From Clostridia bacterium (GTDB lineage: Bacteria; Bacillota; Clostridia; Oscillospirales; Ruminococcaceae): a stretch of DNA of 12,184 bases. The stretch's first letter is position 1, and each line of letters starts with the position of its first letter. The notes under the pieces were generated by a model that made no database searches, had not been told where the DNA came from, and saw only the letters and a list, made by a program, of their open reading frames with translations. Shown piece by piece: positions 1 to 5,904 of the stretch. Location: assembly GCA_003246805.1 (NCBI GenBank), contig QKDG01000187.1:1-12184 (forward strand), written 5' to 3'. A program made the position numbers and the translations under genes.

Positions 1-966
1 CCAGAACAGGGCTACGATTTTCTGAGAAATTCTATAAAGGATTATTATTCAAGAAAATCAGTTGAGCTTGATGCAAATGAGATTTTTGTATCTGATGGTG
101 CTAAAAGTGACTGTGGCAATATACTTGATATTTTCAGTGTAGATAATATTGTTCTTGTGCCTGACCCAGTATATCCTGTTTATGTTGATACAAACATAAT
201 GGCGGGAAGAAAGATAATTTATAGCAACGCTAATGCAGAAAACGGATTTTTGCCTCTTCCTGATGAAAATGTTAAAGCAGATATTATTTATCTATGCTCA
301 CCAAACAATCCAACAGGGGCAGTATACAATAAAGAGCAGTTAAAGCAATGGGTAGACTATGCTAAAAAGAACAGCTCGGTTATCCTGTTTGACTCAGCGT
401 ACGAGGCTTTTGTTGGTGACGATAGCCTGCCTACAAGTATTTATGAGATTGAGGGCGCAAAAGAATGTGCTATTGAGCTTTGCTCACTATCAAAAACAGC
501 AGGGTTCACTGGAACACGCTGTGGCTATACTGTTGTGCCAATGGCATTGGAGCAAAACGGAACAAAGCTTAATAAGCTATGGAACAGAAGACAGACAACA
601 AAGTTCAACGGAGTACCTTATTTAGTTCAAAAGGGTGCTGCTGCCGTATTTTCAGAAGAAGGGCAAAACCAGATTAAAGAAAATATAGCATATTATATGG
701 AAAACGCAAAGGTAATTTCAGATGCCTTGACCGAAATGGGTATATGGTTTACTGGCGGGAAGAACTCACCGTATATTTGGCTCAGATGCCCAGGCAACAT
801 GGGCTCATGGGAATTCTTTGATTACTTGCTGAATAATGCAAATGTAGTTGGAACACCAGGAGCTGGCTTTGGTGGCAATGGTGAAGGCTTTTTCAGGTTG
901 ACGGCATTTGGCGATAAGCAGGCAACCCTTGAAGCCGTACAAAGAATAAAAGAACTTAACTTCTAA
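1..966 (+). CDS. dapL: LL-diaminopimelate aminotransferase, 5'-truncated by window edge
   Basis: PLP-dependent, cytoplasmic fold-type I aminotransferase that converts tetrahydrodipicolinate and glutamate to LL-diaminopimelate for lysine and peptidoglycan synthesis. The frame is open from base 1, beginning PEQGYDFLRNSIKDYY, so the window holds the last 321 residues and lacks roughly the first 80 of a family usually about 400 long. Recognisable DapL segments are EIFVSDGAKSDCGNI (residues 28-42), DPVYPVYVDTN, LCSPNNPTGAVY and the PLP-lysine motif SLSKTAGFTGTRCGY, with the Schiff-base lysine at fragment residue 165. The GTG at 157 is an internal valine codon and not a start. The stop is TAA at 964-966, followed within 10 bases by a strong terminator, so this is the last gene of its transcript. 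Promoter and upstream partners lie outside the window. Identification is confident because the motifs are highly diagnostic. Confidence 0.96.
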   Translation, partial: PEQGYDFLRNSIKDYYSRKSVELDANEIFVSDGAKSDCGNILDIFSVDNIVLVPDPVYPVYVDTNIMAGRKIIYSNANAENGFLPLPDENVKADIIYLCSPNNPTGAVYNKEQLKQWVDYAKKNSSVILFDSAYEAFVGDDSLPTSIYEIEGAKECAIELCSLSKTAGFTGTRCGYTVVPMALEQNGTKLNKLWNRRQTTKFNGVPYLVQKGAAAVFSEEGQNQIKENIAYYMENAKVISDALTEMGIWFTGGKNSPYIWLRCPGNMGSWEFFDYLLNNANVVGTPGAGFGGNGEGFFRLTAFGDKQATLEAVQRIKELNF

Positions 967-973
967 TAGAAAT

Positions 974-1006
974 AAAAAAGAAACGGAATTTTCCGTTTCT
1001 TTTTTT
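974..1006 (+). terminator. Rho-independent terminator of dapL, possibly bidirectional
   Basis: A perfect inverted repeat has arms AAGAAACGGAA and TTCCGTTTCTT with a minimal central loop. It is preceded by an A run and followed by a run of seven T. It starts 8 bases after the dapL stop. Because the A run becomes a T run on the other strand, it may also stop transcripts from spoIIID, which ends at 1035 on the minus strand. Confidence 0.9.
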
Positions 1007-1034
1007 GTGGAGTACAAAGCGAAGGGGATAAAAG

Positions 1035-1313
1035 TTATGTAGTAATCTTTTGCTTGTTAAGCTCCTCATATTTTTGTTTTGTTGCCTGCCCACCACGTAT
1101 ATGTCTTTCTTGCTTGTTAATTTCCAGAACTTCTTTAACTTTAATATGCAGTTGTGGCTGAATTTTTGGAAGTCTTTGGGAAACATCTTTATGTACAGTA
1201 CTTTTACTTATTCCAAACTGTTTTGCACAGGCTCGAACAGTTGATTTATTTTCCAGAATGTACTCGCCAAGGATTACAGCTCGTTCACAGTCTTTAGGTA
1301 GTTCCTTCAACAC
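1035..1313 (-). CDS. spoIIID: Stage III sporulation transcriptional regulator SpoIIID
   Basis: A small DNA-binding protein that activates and represses sigma-E regulon genes in the mother cell during sporulation. The helix-turn-helix segment STVRACAKQFGISKSTVHKDVSQRLP is nearly the SpoIIID signature, and the C-terminal basic part has the family motif RHIRGGQATKQKYEEL. The GTG at 1313 is chosen as start: GGAG lies 5 bases upstream, the product is 92 residues (the B. subtilis protein is 93), and a sigma-E-like promoter would begin transcription at about 1336. That would leave the upstream in-frame TTG at 1343 untranscribed. GTG at 1319 is a possible alternative. It is a single gene convergent with dapL. 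The presence of this gene marks the host as an endospore former or a descendant of one. Confidence 0.93.
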   Translation of the reverse strand: MLKELPKDCERAVILGEYILENKSTVRACAKQFGISKSTVHKDVSQRLPKIQPQLHIKVKEVLEINKQERHIRGGQATKQKYEELNKQKITT

Positions 1314-1342
1314 TCTCACTCCAATACAACAGGTTATATGCA

Positions 1343-1371
1343 ATTATATGCTCCATTATCAAAAATAATGA
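1343..1371 (-). promoter_or_regulatory. Putative sigma-E type promoter of spoIIID
   Basis: On the minus strand CATATAAT (1350 to 1343) matches 7 of 8 bases of the sigma-E -10 consensus CATACAAT, and TCATTAT (1371 to 1365) lies 14 bases upstream as a partial -35. Transcription would start near 1336, just upstream of the preferred GTG start and its GGAG. spoIIID is transcribed by sigma-E in known sporulators, which fits. The assignment rests on the pattern only. Confidence 0.5.
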
Positions 1372-1486
1372 ATTTATTGCAAATAAATGTGTATAGCAAA
1401 AAAAGAACAAGAGAAAGAGATAAGCATTTTTTATGTTTGTAAATATTAAGGAGCTGTGAGTGAACGAAAATCTCCCTTGAAGATAC

Positions 1487-1514
1487 GCAGTTTTGCTTTC
1501 TATAACAAAACTGT
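1487..1514. other. Short hairpin in the spoIIID-DUF421 gap
   Basis: CAGTTTTG (1488-1495) and CAAAACTG (1506-1513) form an 8-bp stem with a 10-base loop, followed on the plus strand by TCTTATTTT. The gap 1351-1571 otherwise holds the spoIIID promoter, an AAGGAG near 1449-1454 with only a six-codon frame behind it, and no clear promoter for the DUF421 gene. The hairpin could be a weak terminator or a leader structure, or chance. Confidence 0.25.
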
Positions 1515-1571
1515 CTTATTTTAAAGGAATTTTTCAACAAAATCAGTAAAAGATAATTCAAGGGTGATTTT

Positions 1572-2243
1572 ATGTTGATAATTTATTTTAGAGCAATAAT
1601 TTTATATATTGTAATTGTTTTTTCAATCAGATTGATGGGGAAAAGACAGCTGGGAGAATTGCAGCCGTCGGAATTTGTTGTGGCAATTCTTATTTCTGAT
1701 ATTGCCACATTACCGGTTGAGGATGTTAATATACCGATGATAATGGGTATTGTGCCGATATTAACAATAGTATGCCTTGATGTATTTATTTCTGCCTTAT
1801 CTTTAAAATCAAAAAAAATAAGAAAAATTGTCTGTGGTTCGCCTAAAATAGTTATAAAAGATGGAATCATAGACCAAAAAGTATTAAAGGACCTTAGGTT
1901 TTCAATTGATGACCTTATTGAATCATTAAGGGCTTATAATATATTTGATGTCAGTGATGTTCAGTTTGCAGTAGTTGAAACAACAGGGTCAGTAAGTGTT
2001 TATCAGAAGTATGATAAACAGAGCGTTAGTGCACAGATGCTTGGCTTAAACGGGCAGTCAAAAAATCCGCCGCAGATTCTTATCGACGACGGTGTTTTAA
2101 ACAAGCAGGTTTTATATAGTATAAACCTTGATGACACATGGCTAAACAATATTTTGAATAAAAATAATATTGCAATAAAAGAAATTTTTCTTTTTACAGC
2201 AGACGAAACAGGCGAATATAATATGATAAAAAAGGAGAAGTAG
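1572..2243 (+). CDS. DUF421 / YetF-like membrane protein
   Basis: A 223-residue integral membrane protein of the DUF421 (YetF/YdfR-like) family. Three hydrophobic segments lie at about residues 4-20, 35-48 and 55-77. The conserved cytoplasmic-loop motif RLMGKRQLGELQPSEFVVAILIS lies between the first and second. The soluble C-terminal half has the family segments GSPKIVIKDGII (about 89-100), SIDDLIESLRAYNIFDVSDVQFAVVET and QILIDDGVLN. The start ATG has AAGGGTGA 5 bases upstream. The DUF4363 gene begins 2 bases after the stop, so the two are surely co-transcribed; this pairing is common in spore-forming Firmicutes. The biochemical function is not established. Some DUF421 proteins (the 2Duf type) are linked to spore resistance and germination, and the spoIIID neighbour fits that weakly. 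The family call is firm, the role is not. Confidence 0.88.
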   Translation: MLIIYFRAIILYIVIVFSIRLMGKRQLGELQPSEFVVAILISDIATLPVEDVNIPMIMGIVPILTIVCLDVFISALSLKSKKIRKIVCGSPKIVIKDGIIDQKVLKDLRFSIDDLIESLRAYNIFDVSDVQFAVVETTGSVSVYQKYDKQSVSAQMLGLNGQSKNPPQILIDDGVLNKQVLYSINLDDTWLNNILNKNNIAIKEIFLFTADETGEYNMIKKEK

Positions 2244-2245
2244 AT

Positions 2246-2623
2246 ATGAAAAGAGTACTGCTTTGTGGTGCAATTACTGCAATAATAATCATAACGTCGG
2301 TTATCATGCTGATTTCTCTTAATAATCATAATAATGCCTTGTGTAGCAAGGTTGATGAATGTGTAGAAGCATATGAAAACAAAAAAAGCGAATTAGCTCT
2401 TCAAAAGGTAGAAGAACTAACTCACTTATGGGAAGATTACTACACGGATATGGCATTTGTCGTTCAGTCTGACAAAATTCATGGTATCTGCGTTTCGATA
2501 TCAAAATTGAAGCCCTTGCTTAAAGAACAAAGCAATGAATTTATTTCAGAGTGTGAAAGCATAAAGCTGTCGCTTGAGCTGATATATGACAGCCATTACC
2601 CGTATCTGAGAAATGTTATTTAA
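2246..2623 (+). CDS. DUF4363 family membrane-anchored protein
   Basis: A 125-residue protein with one N-terminal hydrophobic segment (about residues 5-24, AITAIIIITSVIMLISL) that would anchor it in the membrane or act as a signal peptide, followed by a helical, charged, extracytoplasmic domain. The spacing of helices, with VDECVEAYENKKSELALQKVEELTHLWEDYY and a C-terminal LELIYDSHYPYLRNVI, fits the DUF4363 family that accompanies DUF421 proteins. AAGGAG (2232-2237) sits 8 bases before the ATG, inside the end of the upstream gene. Its last 8 bases overlap the 3' end of nrdR on the opposite strand. The function is unknown; partnership with the DUF421 protein is inferred from gene order. Confidence 0.75.
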   Translation: MKRVLLCGAITAIIIITSVIMLISLNNHNNALCSKVDECVEAYENKKSELALQKVEELTHLWEDYYTDMAFVVQSDKIHGICVSISKLKPLLKEQSNEFISECESIKLSLELIYDSHYPYLRNVI

Positions 2624-3062
2624 CTTCAAGCTCAGATATAATGTTAATAAAGCTTTCAACGTCCGAGAAATCCTTATATACAGATGCAAAACGAACATAA
2701 GCTACATGGTCAAGCTTTTTTAAAGCAGACAAAACCATATTCCCAATTTCAATGGTTGTGGCCTGGCTTTTAAGCTCATTTGCATACGTGTTTTCGATAT
2801 TATCAACAACAGAAGTAACGTCATCTAAGCTGATGGGCCGTTTTTTAATTGCAGATAAAATACCTGTAATAAGTTTGTTTCTGTCAAAAGGCTCATAAGT
2901 ACCATCTTTTTTAAAAACCATCAATAGCGGTTTTTCAATAACTTCGTAGGTTGTAAAACGCTTTGAACAGTTTGTGCATTCGCGGCGTCTTCTCTTTTTA
3001 TCTTCACTCGGTCTAGAATCAATAACCTTTGTGTCTTCAAATCCGCAAAACGGGCATTTCAT
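2616..3062 (-). CDS. nrdR: Transcriptional repressor NrdR
   Basis: A cytoplasmic, nucleotide-responsive repressor of ribonucleotide reductase genes. It begins MKCPFCGFEDTKVIDSRPSED and continues RRRRECTNCSKRFTTYE, giving a zinc ribbon with C3, C6, C29 and C32. An ATP-cone domain follows from about residue 44 (KPLLMVFKKDGTYEPFDRNKLITGI). The length of 148 residues is near normal. The loop between the cysteine pairs appears about two residues shorter than in the more usual C3/C6/C31/C34 arrangement. The start is the ATG at 3062, which has AAGGGGGA 7 bases upstream; the in-frame ATG at 3083 would precede that site and put seven foreign residues before the conserved MKCPFC. It lies 53 bases downstream of the DUF6514-like gene and is probably transcribed with it. 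No ribonucleotide reductase gene is in the window. Confidence 0.95.
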   Translation of the reverse strand: MKCPFCGFEDTKVIDSRPSEDKKRRRRECTNCSKRFTTYEVIEKPLLMVFKKDGTYEPFDRNKLITGILSAIKKRPISLDDVTSVVDNIENTYANELKSQATTIEIGNMVLSALKKLDHVAYVRFASVYKDFSDVESFINIISELEVK

Positions 3063-3098
3063 AAAGCATTCCCCCTTTTGCATAGTTTAACACATTTT

Positions 3099-3121
3099 AG
3101 CTGACTAAACAATAGTTAGCT
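3099..3121 (-). other. Hairpin between the DUF6514-like gene and nrdR
   Basis: On the minus strand AGCTAACTA and TAGTCAGCT form a 9-bp stem with one mismatch around a 5-base loop. It overlaps the upstream gene's stop codon and precedes the nrdR ribosome binding site. No T run follows in the minus direction, so it is more likely a processing or attenuation structure than a full terminator. It could be chance in AT-rich DNA. Confidence 0.25.
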
Positions 3122-3466
3122 ATACTTTTCCACCAAAAAATCTTCAACAATTTCTCTCAAACAAAAGGGTGTGACAAAATTTGTTGTGAGAACGTCAAAC
3201 AGCTCCTTAACAATCTCGTACTTTGACGAAATATTCAGCACTTTATTTTTATCCTTAGCTCCAAACAGGGAACTCTCAATTTCGATTCCGTAACACACAA
3301 CCATATTATCCTCAATAAGCTCGCTACTTTCAATCATGCGGTAAATAAGCATGCTATTGCCAATTTTTTCACAAGCAACAACCTTTTCGTTGATGCATTT
3401 GCCAACAGTAATAAAGTTTTCCTGAACCGGTTTTCGCATTAGTCTTGCGTAATTCATGTTAATCAC
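3116..3466 (-). CDS. DUF6514-like small protein
   Basis: A 116-residue soluble protein without a signal peptide or membrane segment. It has the features I associate with the clostridial DUF6514 family: a central VCYGIEIES strand, and a C-terminal half with ISSKYEIVKELFDVLTTNFVTPFCLREIVEDFL. The function is unknown. The start is ambiguous. GTG at 3466 has GAGGGG only 3 bases upstream, while ATG at 3457 (giving 113 residues) has it 12 bases upstream. nrdR follows after 53 bases on the same strand, so the two probably form an operon. The coding status is well supported by the ribosome binding site, the context and its protein-like composition. The family name is from memory of the pattern and should be treated as provisional. 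Confidence 0.65.
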   Translation of the reverse strand: MINMNYARLMRKPVQENFITVGKCINEKVVACEKIGNSMLIYRMIESSELIEDNMVVCYGIEIESSLFGAKDKNKVLNISSKYEIVKELFDVLTTNFVTPFCLREIVEDFLVEKYS

Positions 3467-3495
3467 AATCCCCTCATAAAATATTTTGTATTTTA

Positions 3496-3501
3496 ATTAT
3501 A
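3496..3501 (-). promoter_or_regulatory. Possible -10 element for the DUF6514-like gene and nrdR
   Basis: A perfect TATAAT reads on the minus strand from 3501 to 3496, about 30 bases before the gene. The -35 region 17 bases upstream is only a T-rich tract in this AT-rich gap, so the assignment is weak. Confidence 0.35.
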
Positions 3502-3635
3502 CAAAATAATTCACAAGAAAAAAAGAAAAACAAATCGCAATTAATCAGAAAATTCGACATGATTTTGTGAAATTTATACAAAACTTAAACGTTTTCTATT
3601 GAGAAAATGTTGTCACTTTGTGTTACAATAAAACT

Positions 3636-3651
3636 TTGTTAAAGTTAACAA
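3636..3651. other. Inverted repeat at the end of the TIM-barrel gene
   Basis: TTGTTAA and TTAACAA are separated by 2 bases and overlap the stop codon of the minus-strand gene that ends at 3645. On the minus strand the sequence AGTTTTATTG follows, so it may be a weak intrinsic terminator. The stem is short and AT-rich. Confidence 0.3.
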
Positions 3652-4436
3652 GAACTTTCAATAATCCGTCTGAAAAATAACAAATTGTGGTAAAGCTGTT
3701 CAATGTTATCATATCCAGCCGAATATAGTTCCAATATAATACTTCCTGTAAATCGATTCTTTTTTAATTCATTAAAAAAATTAACAAAATCAAGCTTTCC
3801 GGTCCCGACAAGGGCGCAATCACTTGTATCATTATAGTCGCTAAGATGTATATGGACAATGTTTCTGCCAAGCTCTTTTACAAAGTCATACGGGTTGTAT
3901 CCCCTGCGGACAGCCTGCTTTGTGTCAAGCACAAGCTTAGCATTATCGCCTATTTGCCTTACCATATCCTTCAAAAATTCAAGGCTGCCACCAGTGCATC
4001 TTGCTACGTTTTCGTGTGCAACAGTTATGCCAAAGCTTTTGCCAGTTTCATAAAGCCTTAGATACCTCTCAAAGTATTGATTATCAGGAAAAGAATTTTG
4101 CAGCTTGTTGCCATGAAAAATGAAAGTTTTTGCTCCCAGTATATTCATCAATTCAAAATACTTTTTGTAATAGTCTAAAATGTCAAAAAAACGCCTCTCA
4201 TATTGTGTAAAAAACATCATTGGTTCAATTCCACAAGTATATGGATGAATTGACGAAACTGTCATATCATATTCTTGAAGTATGCTTTTTATCTTGTCAA
4301 CAAAAGATTTTTCCATTTCGCTGTGTGTATTTATAAAAATTTCAACACAATCTATATTATTAACTGCAAGCTTATAAAGTGCATCTTCAAGATTCATCGG
4401 ATAAAGGCATGCGGTAGATACGCCAGATAATATCAT
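3645..4436 (-). CDS. Sugar phosphate isomerase/epimerase-like TIM-barrel protein
   Basis: A 263-residue cytoplasmic protein of the xylose isomerase-like TIM-barrel superfamily (AP endonuclease 2 fold), which usually acts on sugars, sugar phosphates or inositol derivatives with a divalent metal. Barrel-strand motifs appear in order: VEIFIN (E32), VSSIHPY (H64), FIFHGN (H108), VAHEN (E142), LVLDTKQA (D171), VHIHLSD (H197) and ILELYS (E236). E142, D171, H197 and E236 are in the positions expected of the metal ligands. The length is normal for the family. The ATG at 4436 has AGGCGG 6 bases upstream. It appears to be a single-gene transcript from a consensus sigma-A promoter, with no sugar-uptake or kinase partner nearby, so the substrate cannot be predicted. 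Endonuclease IV itself is unlikely because the size is smaller and its DNA-binding signatures are not evident. Confidence 0.85.
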   Translation of the reverse strand: MILSGVSTACLYPMNLEDALYKLAVNNIDCVEIFINTHSEMEKSFVDKIKSILQEYDMTVSSIHPYTCGIEPMMFFTQYERRFFDILDYYKKYFELMNILGAKTFIFHGNKLQNSFPDNQYFERYLRLYETGKSFGITVAHENVARCTGGSLEFLKDMVRQIGDNAKLVLDTKQAVRRGYNPYDFVKELGRNIVHIHLSDYNDTSDCALVGTGKLDFVNFFNELKKNRFTGSIILELYSAGYDNIEQLYHNLLFFRRIIESSC

Positions 4437-4473
4437 GATAGTCCGCCTTTCGTATAAGAACTTTCAATAATTA

Positions 4474-4502
4474 ATTATACATTCGGCTTATGCCTTTGTC
4501 AA
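4474..4502 (-). promoter_or_regulatory. Consensus sigma-A promoter of the TIM-barrel gene
   Basis: TTGACA (4502 to 4497) and TATAAT (4479 to 4474) on the minus strand are both perfect hexamers with a 17-base spacer. Transcription would start near 4467 and leave an untranslated leader of about 30 bases before the ATG at 4436. This suggests strong constitutive expression. Confidence 0.85.
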
Positions 4503-4610
4503 CTACATATTTACTAAATTTAACATTAATATACAATATATAGTAGTTGGTATGAAACTGCTATGTATTTTTTTGATGACATATGCGGAAGAATCTAAGG
4601 AGATAAGGTA

Positions 4611-4676
4611 TTGAATCTTAATGATTTTGTGAATGACGAAAGACGCTGTTATAGTATTTTAGACAAGCTACTCTAA
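4611..4676 (+). CDS. Possible 21-residue small ORF, or gene remnant
   Basis: A TTG start with AAGGAG (4597-4602) 8 bases upstream opens a 21-codon frame encoding MNLNDFVNDERRCYSILDKLL. I recognise no family. It could be a real small peptide or the remnant of a decayed gene. The rest of the 4503-4749 stretch holds no other supported feature. TTTACT/TACAAT (4510-4537, 16-base spacer) is a poor possible promoter. Confidence is low because the start is non-ATG and the frame is very short. Confidence 0.2.
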   Translation: MNLNDFVNDERRCYSILDKLL

Positions 4677-4749
4677 ATTGTAATAGCTATTTGCTCGCGA
4701 AAAATAAAATAGTGTAATTATTATTATACCTGAAATGATTCAATTAAAA

Positions 4750-4781
4750 AGAATCTCTTAAATCAAGCTTTAAGAGATTCT
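4750..4781. terminator. Terminator hairpin, distal copy of a 32-bp duplication
   Basis: A 13-bp perfect stem (arms AGAATCTCTTAAA and TTTAAGAGATTCT, 6-base loop). On the minus strand it is followed directly by TTTTTAATTG, so it is a competent terminator for transcripts of the rubrerythrin gene. The same 32 bases recur without a mismatch at 4901-4932, on the other side of repeat copy A. Confidence 0.75.
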
Positions 4782-4900
4782 CATAGTGTCCAAAAACTAT
4801 GATTTTTGATGCGAAGGGGTGTGGGGGCGACCGTAAAGCCCCCGCAAATACGTGTTTCAATTTAAAATAAAATTGTAGAAAAAGGCTTTTTTATAAGCTG
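4782..4900 (+). repeat. Dispersed intergenic repeat, copy A (about 119 bp)
   Basis: This non-coding element lies between two identical terminator hairpins. It begins CATAGTGTCCAAAAACTATG, continues through GATGCGAAGGGGTGTG, then a core hairpin GGGGGC (4823-4828)/GCCCCC (4838-4843), then AAATACGTG. It ends with an imperfect terminal hairpin from 4874 and the bases AAGCTG. It shares these blocks in the same order with copies B (5742) and C (9248, opposite strand), and in part with D and E. It is far more GC-rich in the core than its surroundings. No open frame is evident. It looks like a small non-autonomous mobile element or a REP-like sequence. Confidence 0.85.
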
Positions 4901-4932
4901 AGAATCTCTTAAATCAAGCTTTAAGAGATTCT
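4901..4932. terminator. Terminator hairpin, proximal copy of a 32-bp duplication
   Basis: Identical to 4750-4781. On the plus strand it is followed by TTTT, but on the minus strand by CAGCTTATAA, the edge of copy A, so the copy next to the rubrerythrin gene has lost its T run in the direction that gene needs. It lies 11 bases beyond the end of that gene. Confidence 0.75.
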
Positions 4933-4943
4933 TTTGCATAATT

Positions 4944-5489
4944 TTATTTAAAGTATCTGTCAAGCAAGCCCTTAAATGCCTTGCCGTGTCTTGCTTCATC
5001 TTTTGCCATTTCATGAACTGTATCGTGAACAGCATCATACCCTAGCTCTTTTGCTTTTGTTGCAAGCATTTTTTTACCTTCGCAGGCACCGTTTTCAGCC
5101 ATATATCTCATTTCAAGATTTTTCTTTGTTGAAGATGTAACAACCTCACCTAATAGCTCAGCAAATTTTGCAGCGTGCTCAGCTTCTTCATATGCTGCTT
5201 TTTCGTAGTACAAGCCAATTTCAGGATATCCTTCTCTGTGAGCAACCCTTGCCATTGCAAGATACATACCAACCTCGGTGCATTCGCCCGCAAAGTTAAG
5301 CTTCAATCCTTCAACAACCTCAGCGTCAAGGCCTGCGGCAACGCCAACCTTATGCTCGTCAGCCCACACAATTTCCTGCTCAACTACTTCGTTGAACTTC
5401 TCCTTTGGTGCCTTGCACTGTGGGCATTTTTCAGGTGCACTGTCCCCCTCGTGAACATATCCGCAAACTGAACATACAAATTTTTTCAT
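4944..5489 (-). CDS. Reverse rubrerythrin (N-terminal rubredoxin, C-terminal diiron domain)
   Basis: A cytoplasmic non-haem iron peroxidase that reduces hydrogen peroxide, and in clostridia oxygen, with electrons from NAD(P)H-dependent partners. The rubredoxin-like iron site comes first (C6, C9, C22, C25 in FVCSVCGY and KCPQCKAP). A ferritin-like four-helix domain follows, with likely diiron ligands E69, E102/H105 (EEAEH), E132 and E165/H168 (DEARH). This order is the reverse of classical rubrerythrin. The length of 181 residues matches known reverse rubrerythrins such as those of Clostridium acetobutylicum. The ATG at 5489 is preceded by GGAGGG 7 bases upstream. It is monocistronic, from a good promoter near 5620. 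Family members in clostridia are controlled by PerR; the evidence for that here is only a near-palindrome in the leader. It indicates an anaerobe that meets oxygen stress. Confidence 0.95.
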   Translation of the reverse strand: MKKFVCSVCGYVHEGDSAPEKCPQCKAPKEKFNEVVEQEIVWADEHKVGVAAGLDAEVVEGLKLNFAGECTEVGMYLAMARVAHREGYPEIGLYYEKAAYEEAEHAAKFAELLGEVVTSSTKKNLEMRYMAENGACEGKKMLATKAKELGYDAVHDTVHEMAKDEARHGKAFKGLLDRYFK

Positions 5490-5539
5490 AATAATTCCCT
5501 CCGTTTAAATTATTTTTTTAAATACATATTAAAATTAAA

Positions 5540-5595
5540 GCAACTTTATTTTGACAGATTATTATAGTAATAAAGAAGATAAAATGTTTAGTTGC
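5540..5595 (-). promoter_or_regulatory. Rubrerythrin leader: stem-loop and near-palindrome
   Basis: Arms GCAACT (5540-5545) and AGTTGC (5590-5595), with an inner pair ATTTT/AAAAT (5548-5552/5581-5585), would fold the first part of the rubrerythrin transcript leader into a long stem-loop. The loop contains ATTATTATAGTAAT (5558-5571), palindromic at 12 of 14 positions and loosely like the PerR box TTATAATnATTATAA. The structure may be a stability or regulatory element, or an AT-rich coincidence. Confidence 0.3.
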
Positions 5596-5606
5596 TCTAT
5601 ATTTGA

Positions 5607-5635
5607 ATTATACACTAAATTAGTACATTTATCAA
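5607..5635 (-). promoter_or_regulatory. Sigma-A promoter of rubrerythrin
   Basis: TTGATA (5635 to 5630) and TATAAT (5612 to 5607) on the minus strand are spaced by 17 bases, a near-perfect promoter. Transcription would start near 5600, giving an unusually long leader of about 110 bases before the ATG. The remaining part of this gap up to copy B (5636-5707) is featureless AT-rich DNA. Confidence 0.75.
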
Positions 5636-5707
5636 GAATAAAGTTGTATATTTTTTTCATTATTTGTTTTATTATATTATTAACAAGTGATTAGAATAGT
5701 AGTTATT

Positions 5708-5741
5708 AAGAAATACCCCTTTTAGTAACAGACATTGGGTT
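5708..5741. repeat. Degenerate duplicate of the exporter-operon terminator
   Basis: The stretch AAGAAATACCCC followed by TTTTAGTAACAGACATTGGG aligns base for base, with several changes, to the terminator region at 5854-5886 on the other side of copy B (AAGAAATACCCC, then TGCCAGTGACAGGCAGGGG). The first 12 bases are identical. The stem has decayed, so it is no longer a good hairpin. It is best read as the older half of a target duplication. Confidence 0.65.
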
Positions 5742-5853
5742 CAGCGTGTCGAGAACTATATTTTGTTATGTGAAGGGGTACGGGGGCGACCGCAAAGCCC
5801 CCGAAAATACGCACTTAAATTTGGAACACTCAGTAGAAAAGGGCGTTTTCTAC
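5742..5853 (+). repeat. Dispersed intergenic repeat, copy B (about 112 bp)
   Basis: Same orientation as copy A. It begins AGCGTGTCGAGAACTATA and continues TATGTGAAGGGGTACG, the core hairpin GGGGGC (5782-5787)/GCCCCC (5797-5802) and AAAATACG, ending in a clear terminal hairpin GTAGAAAA/TTTTCTAC (from 5833 to 5853). It is somewhat diverged from A in the spacer between core and terminal hairpin. It is bracketed by copies of the exporter-operon terminator region. Confidence 0.85.
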
Positions 5854-5860
5854 AAGAAAT

Positions 5861-5885
5861 ACCCCTGCCAGTGACAGGCAGGGGT
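5861..5885 (-). terminator. Terminator of the ABC exporter operon
   Basis: ACCCCTGCC and GGCAGGGGT form a perfect 9-bp GC-rich stem around a 7-base loop, 19 bases beyond the stop of the last permease gene. On the minus strand it is followed by ATTTCTTG, a modest T tract. Confidence 0.75.
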
Positions 5886-5904
5886 CAAAGTCAGATGTGT
5901 AAGA

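Noticed and set aside
1023..1031. GCGAAGGGG resembling part of the intergenic repeat
   Set aside because: Only nine bases match, with no hairpin core or other blocks, so it is probably chance.
1314..1343. Upstream TTG start that would lengthen SpoIIID by ten residues
   Set aside because: It falls within the likely sigma-E -10 region and upstream of the predicted transcript start. The extra residues have no family counterpart, and GTG at 1313 has a ribosome binding site.
1334..1561. 75-residue minus-strand frame in the spoIIID-DUF421 gap
   Set aside because: It overlaps the spoIIID promoter, lacks a convincing ribosome binding site, and its composition (Leu/Ile/Phe/Lys-rich) is what AT-rich non-coding DNA gives.
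3063..3083. Upstream ATG for NrdR
   Set aside because: The conserved N terminus MKCPFC starts at 3062 and the ribosome binding site lies between the two ATGs.
3599..3629. Plus-strand TTGAGA/TACAAT promoter-like pair
   Set aside because: The spacer is 19 bases and it would drive only antisense transcription into a minus-strand gene.
4750..4932. Two identical 32-bp palindromic repeats as a CRISPR array
   Set aside because: There are only two copies, each with the features of a terminator. The sequence between them is a member of a dispersed repeat family rather than a spacer, and no cas genes are present.
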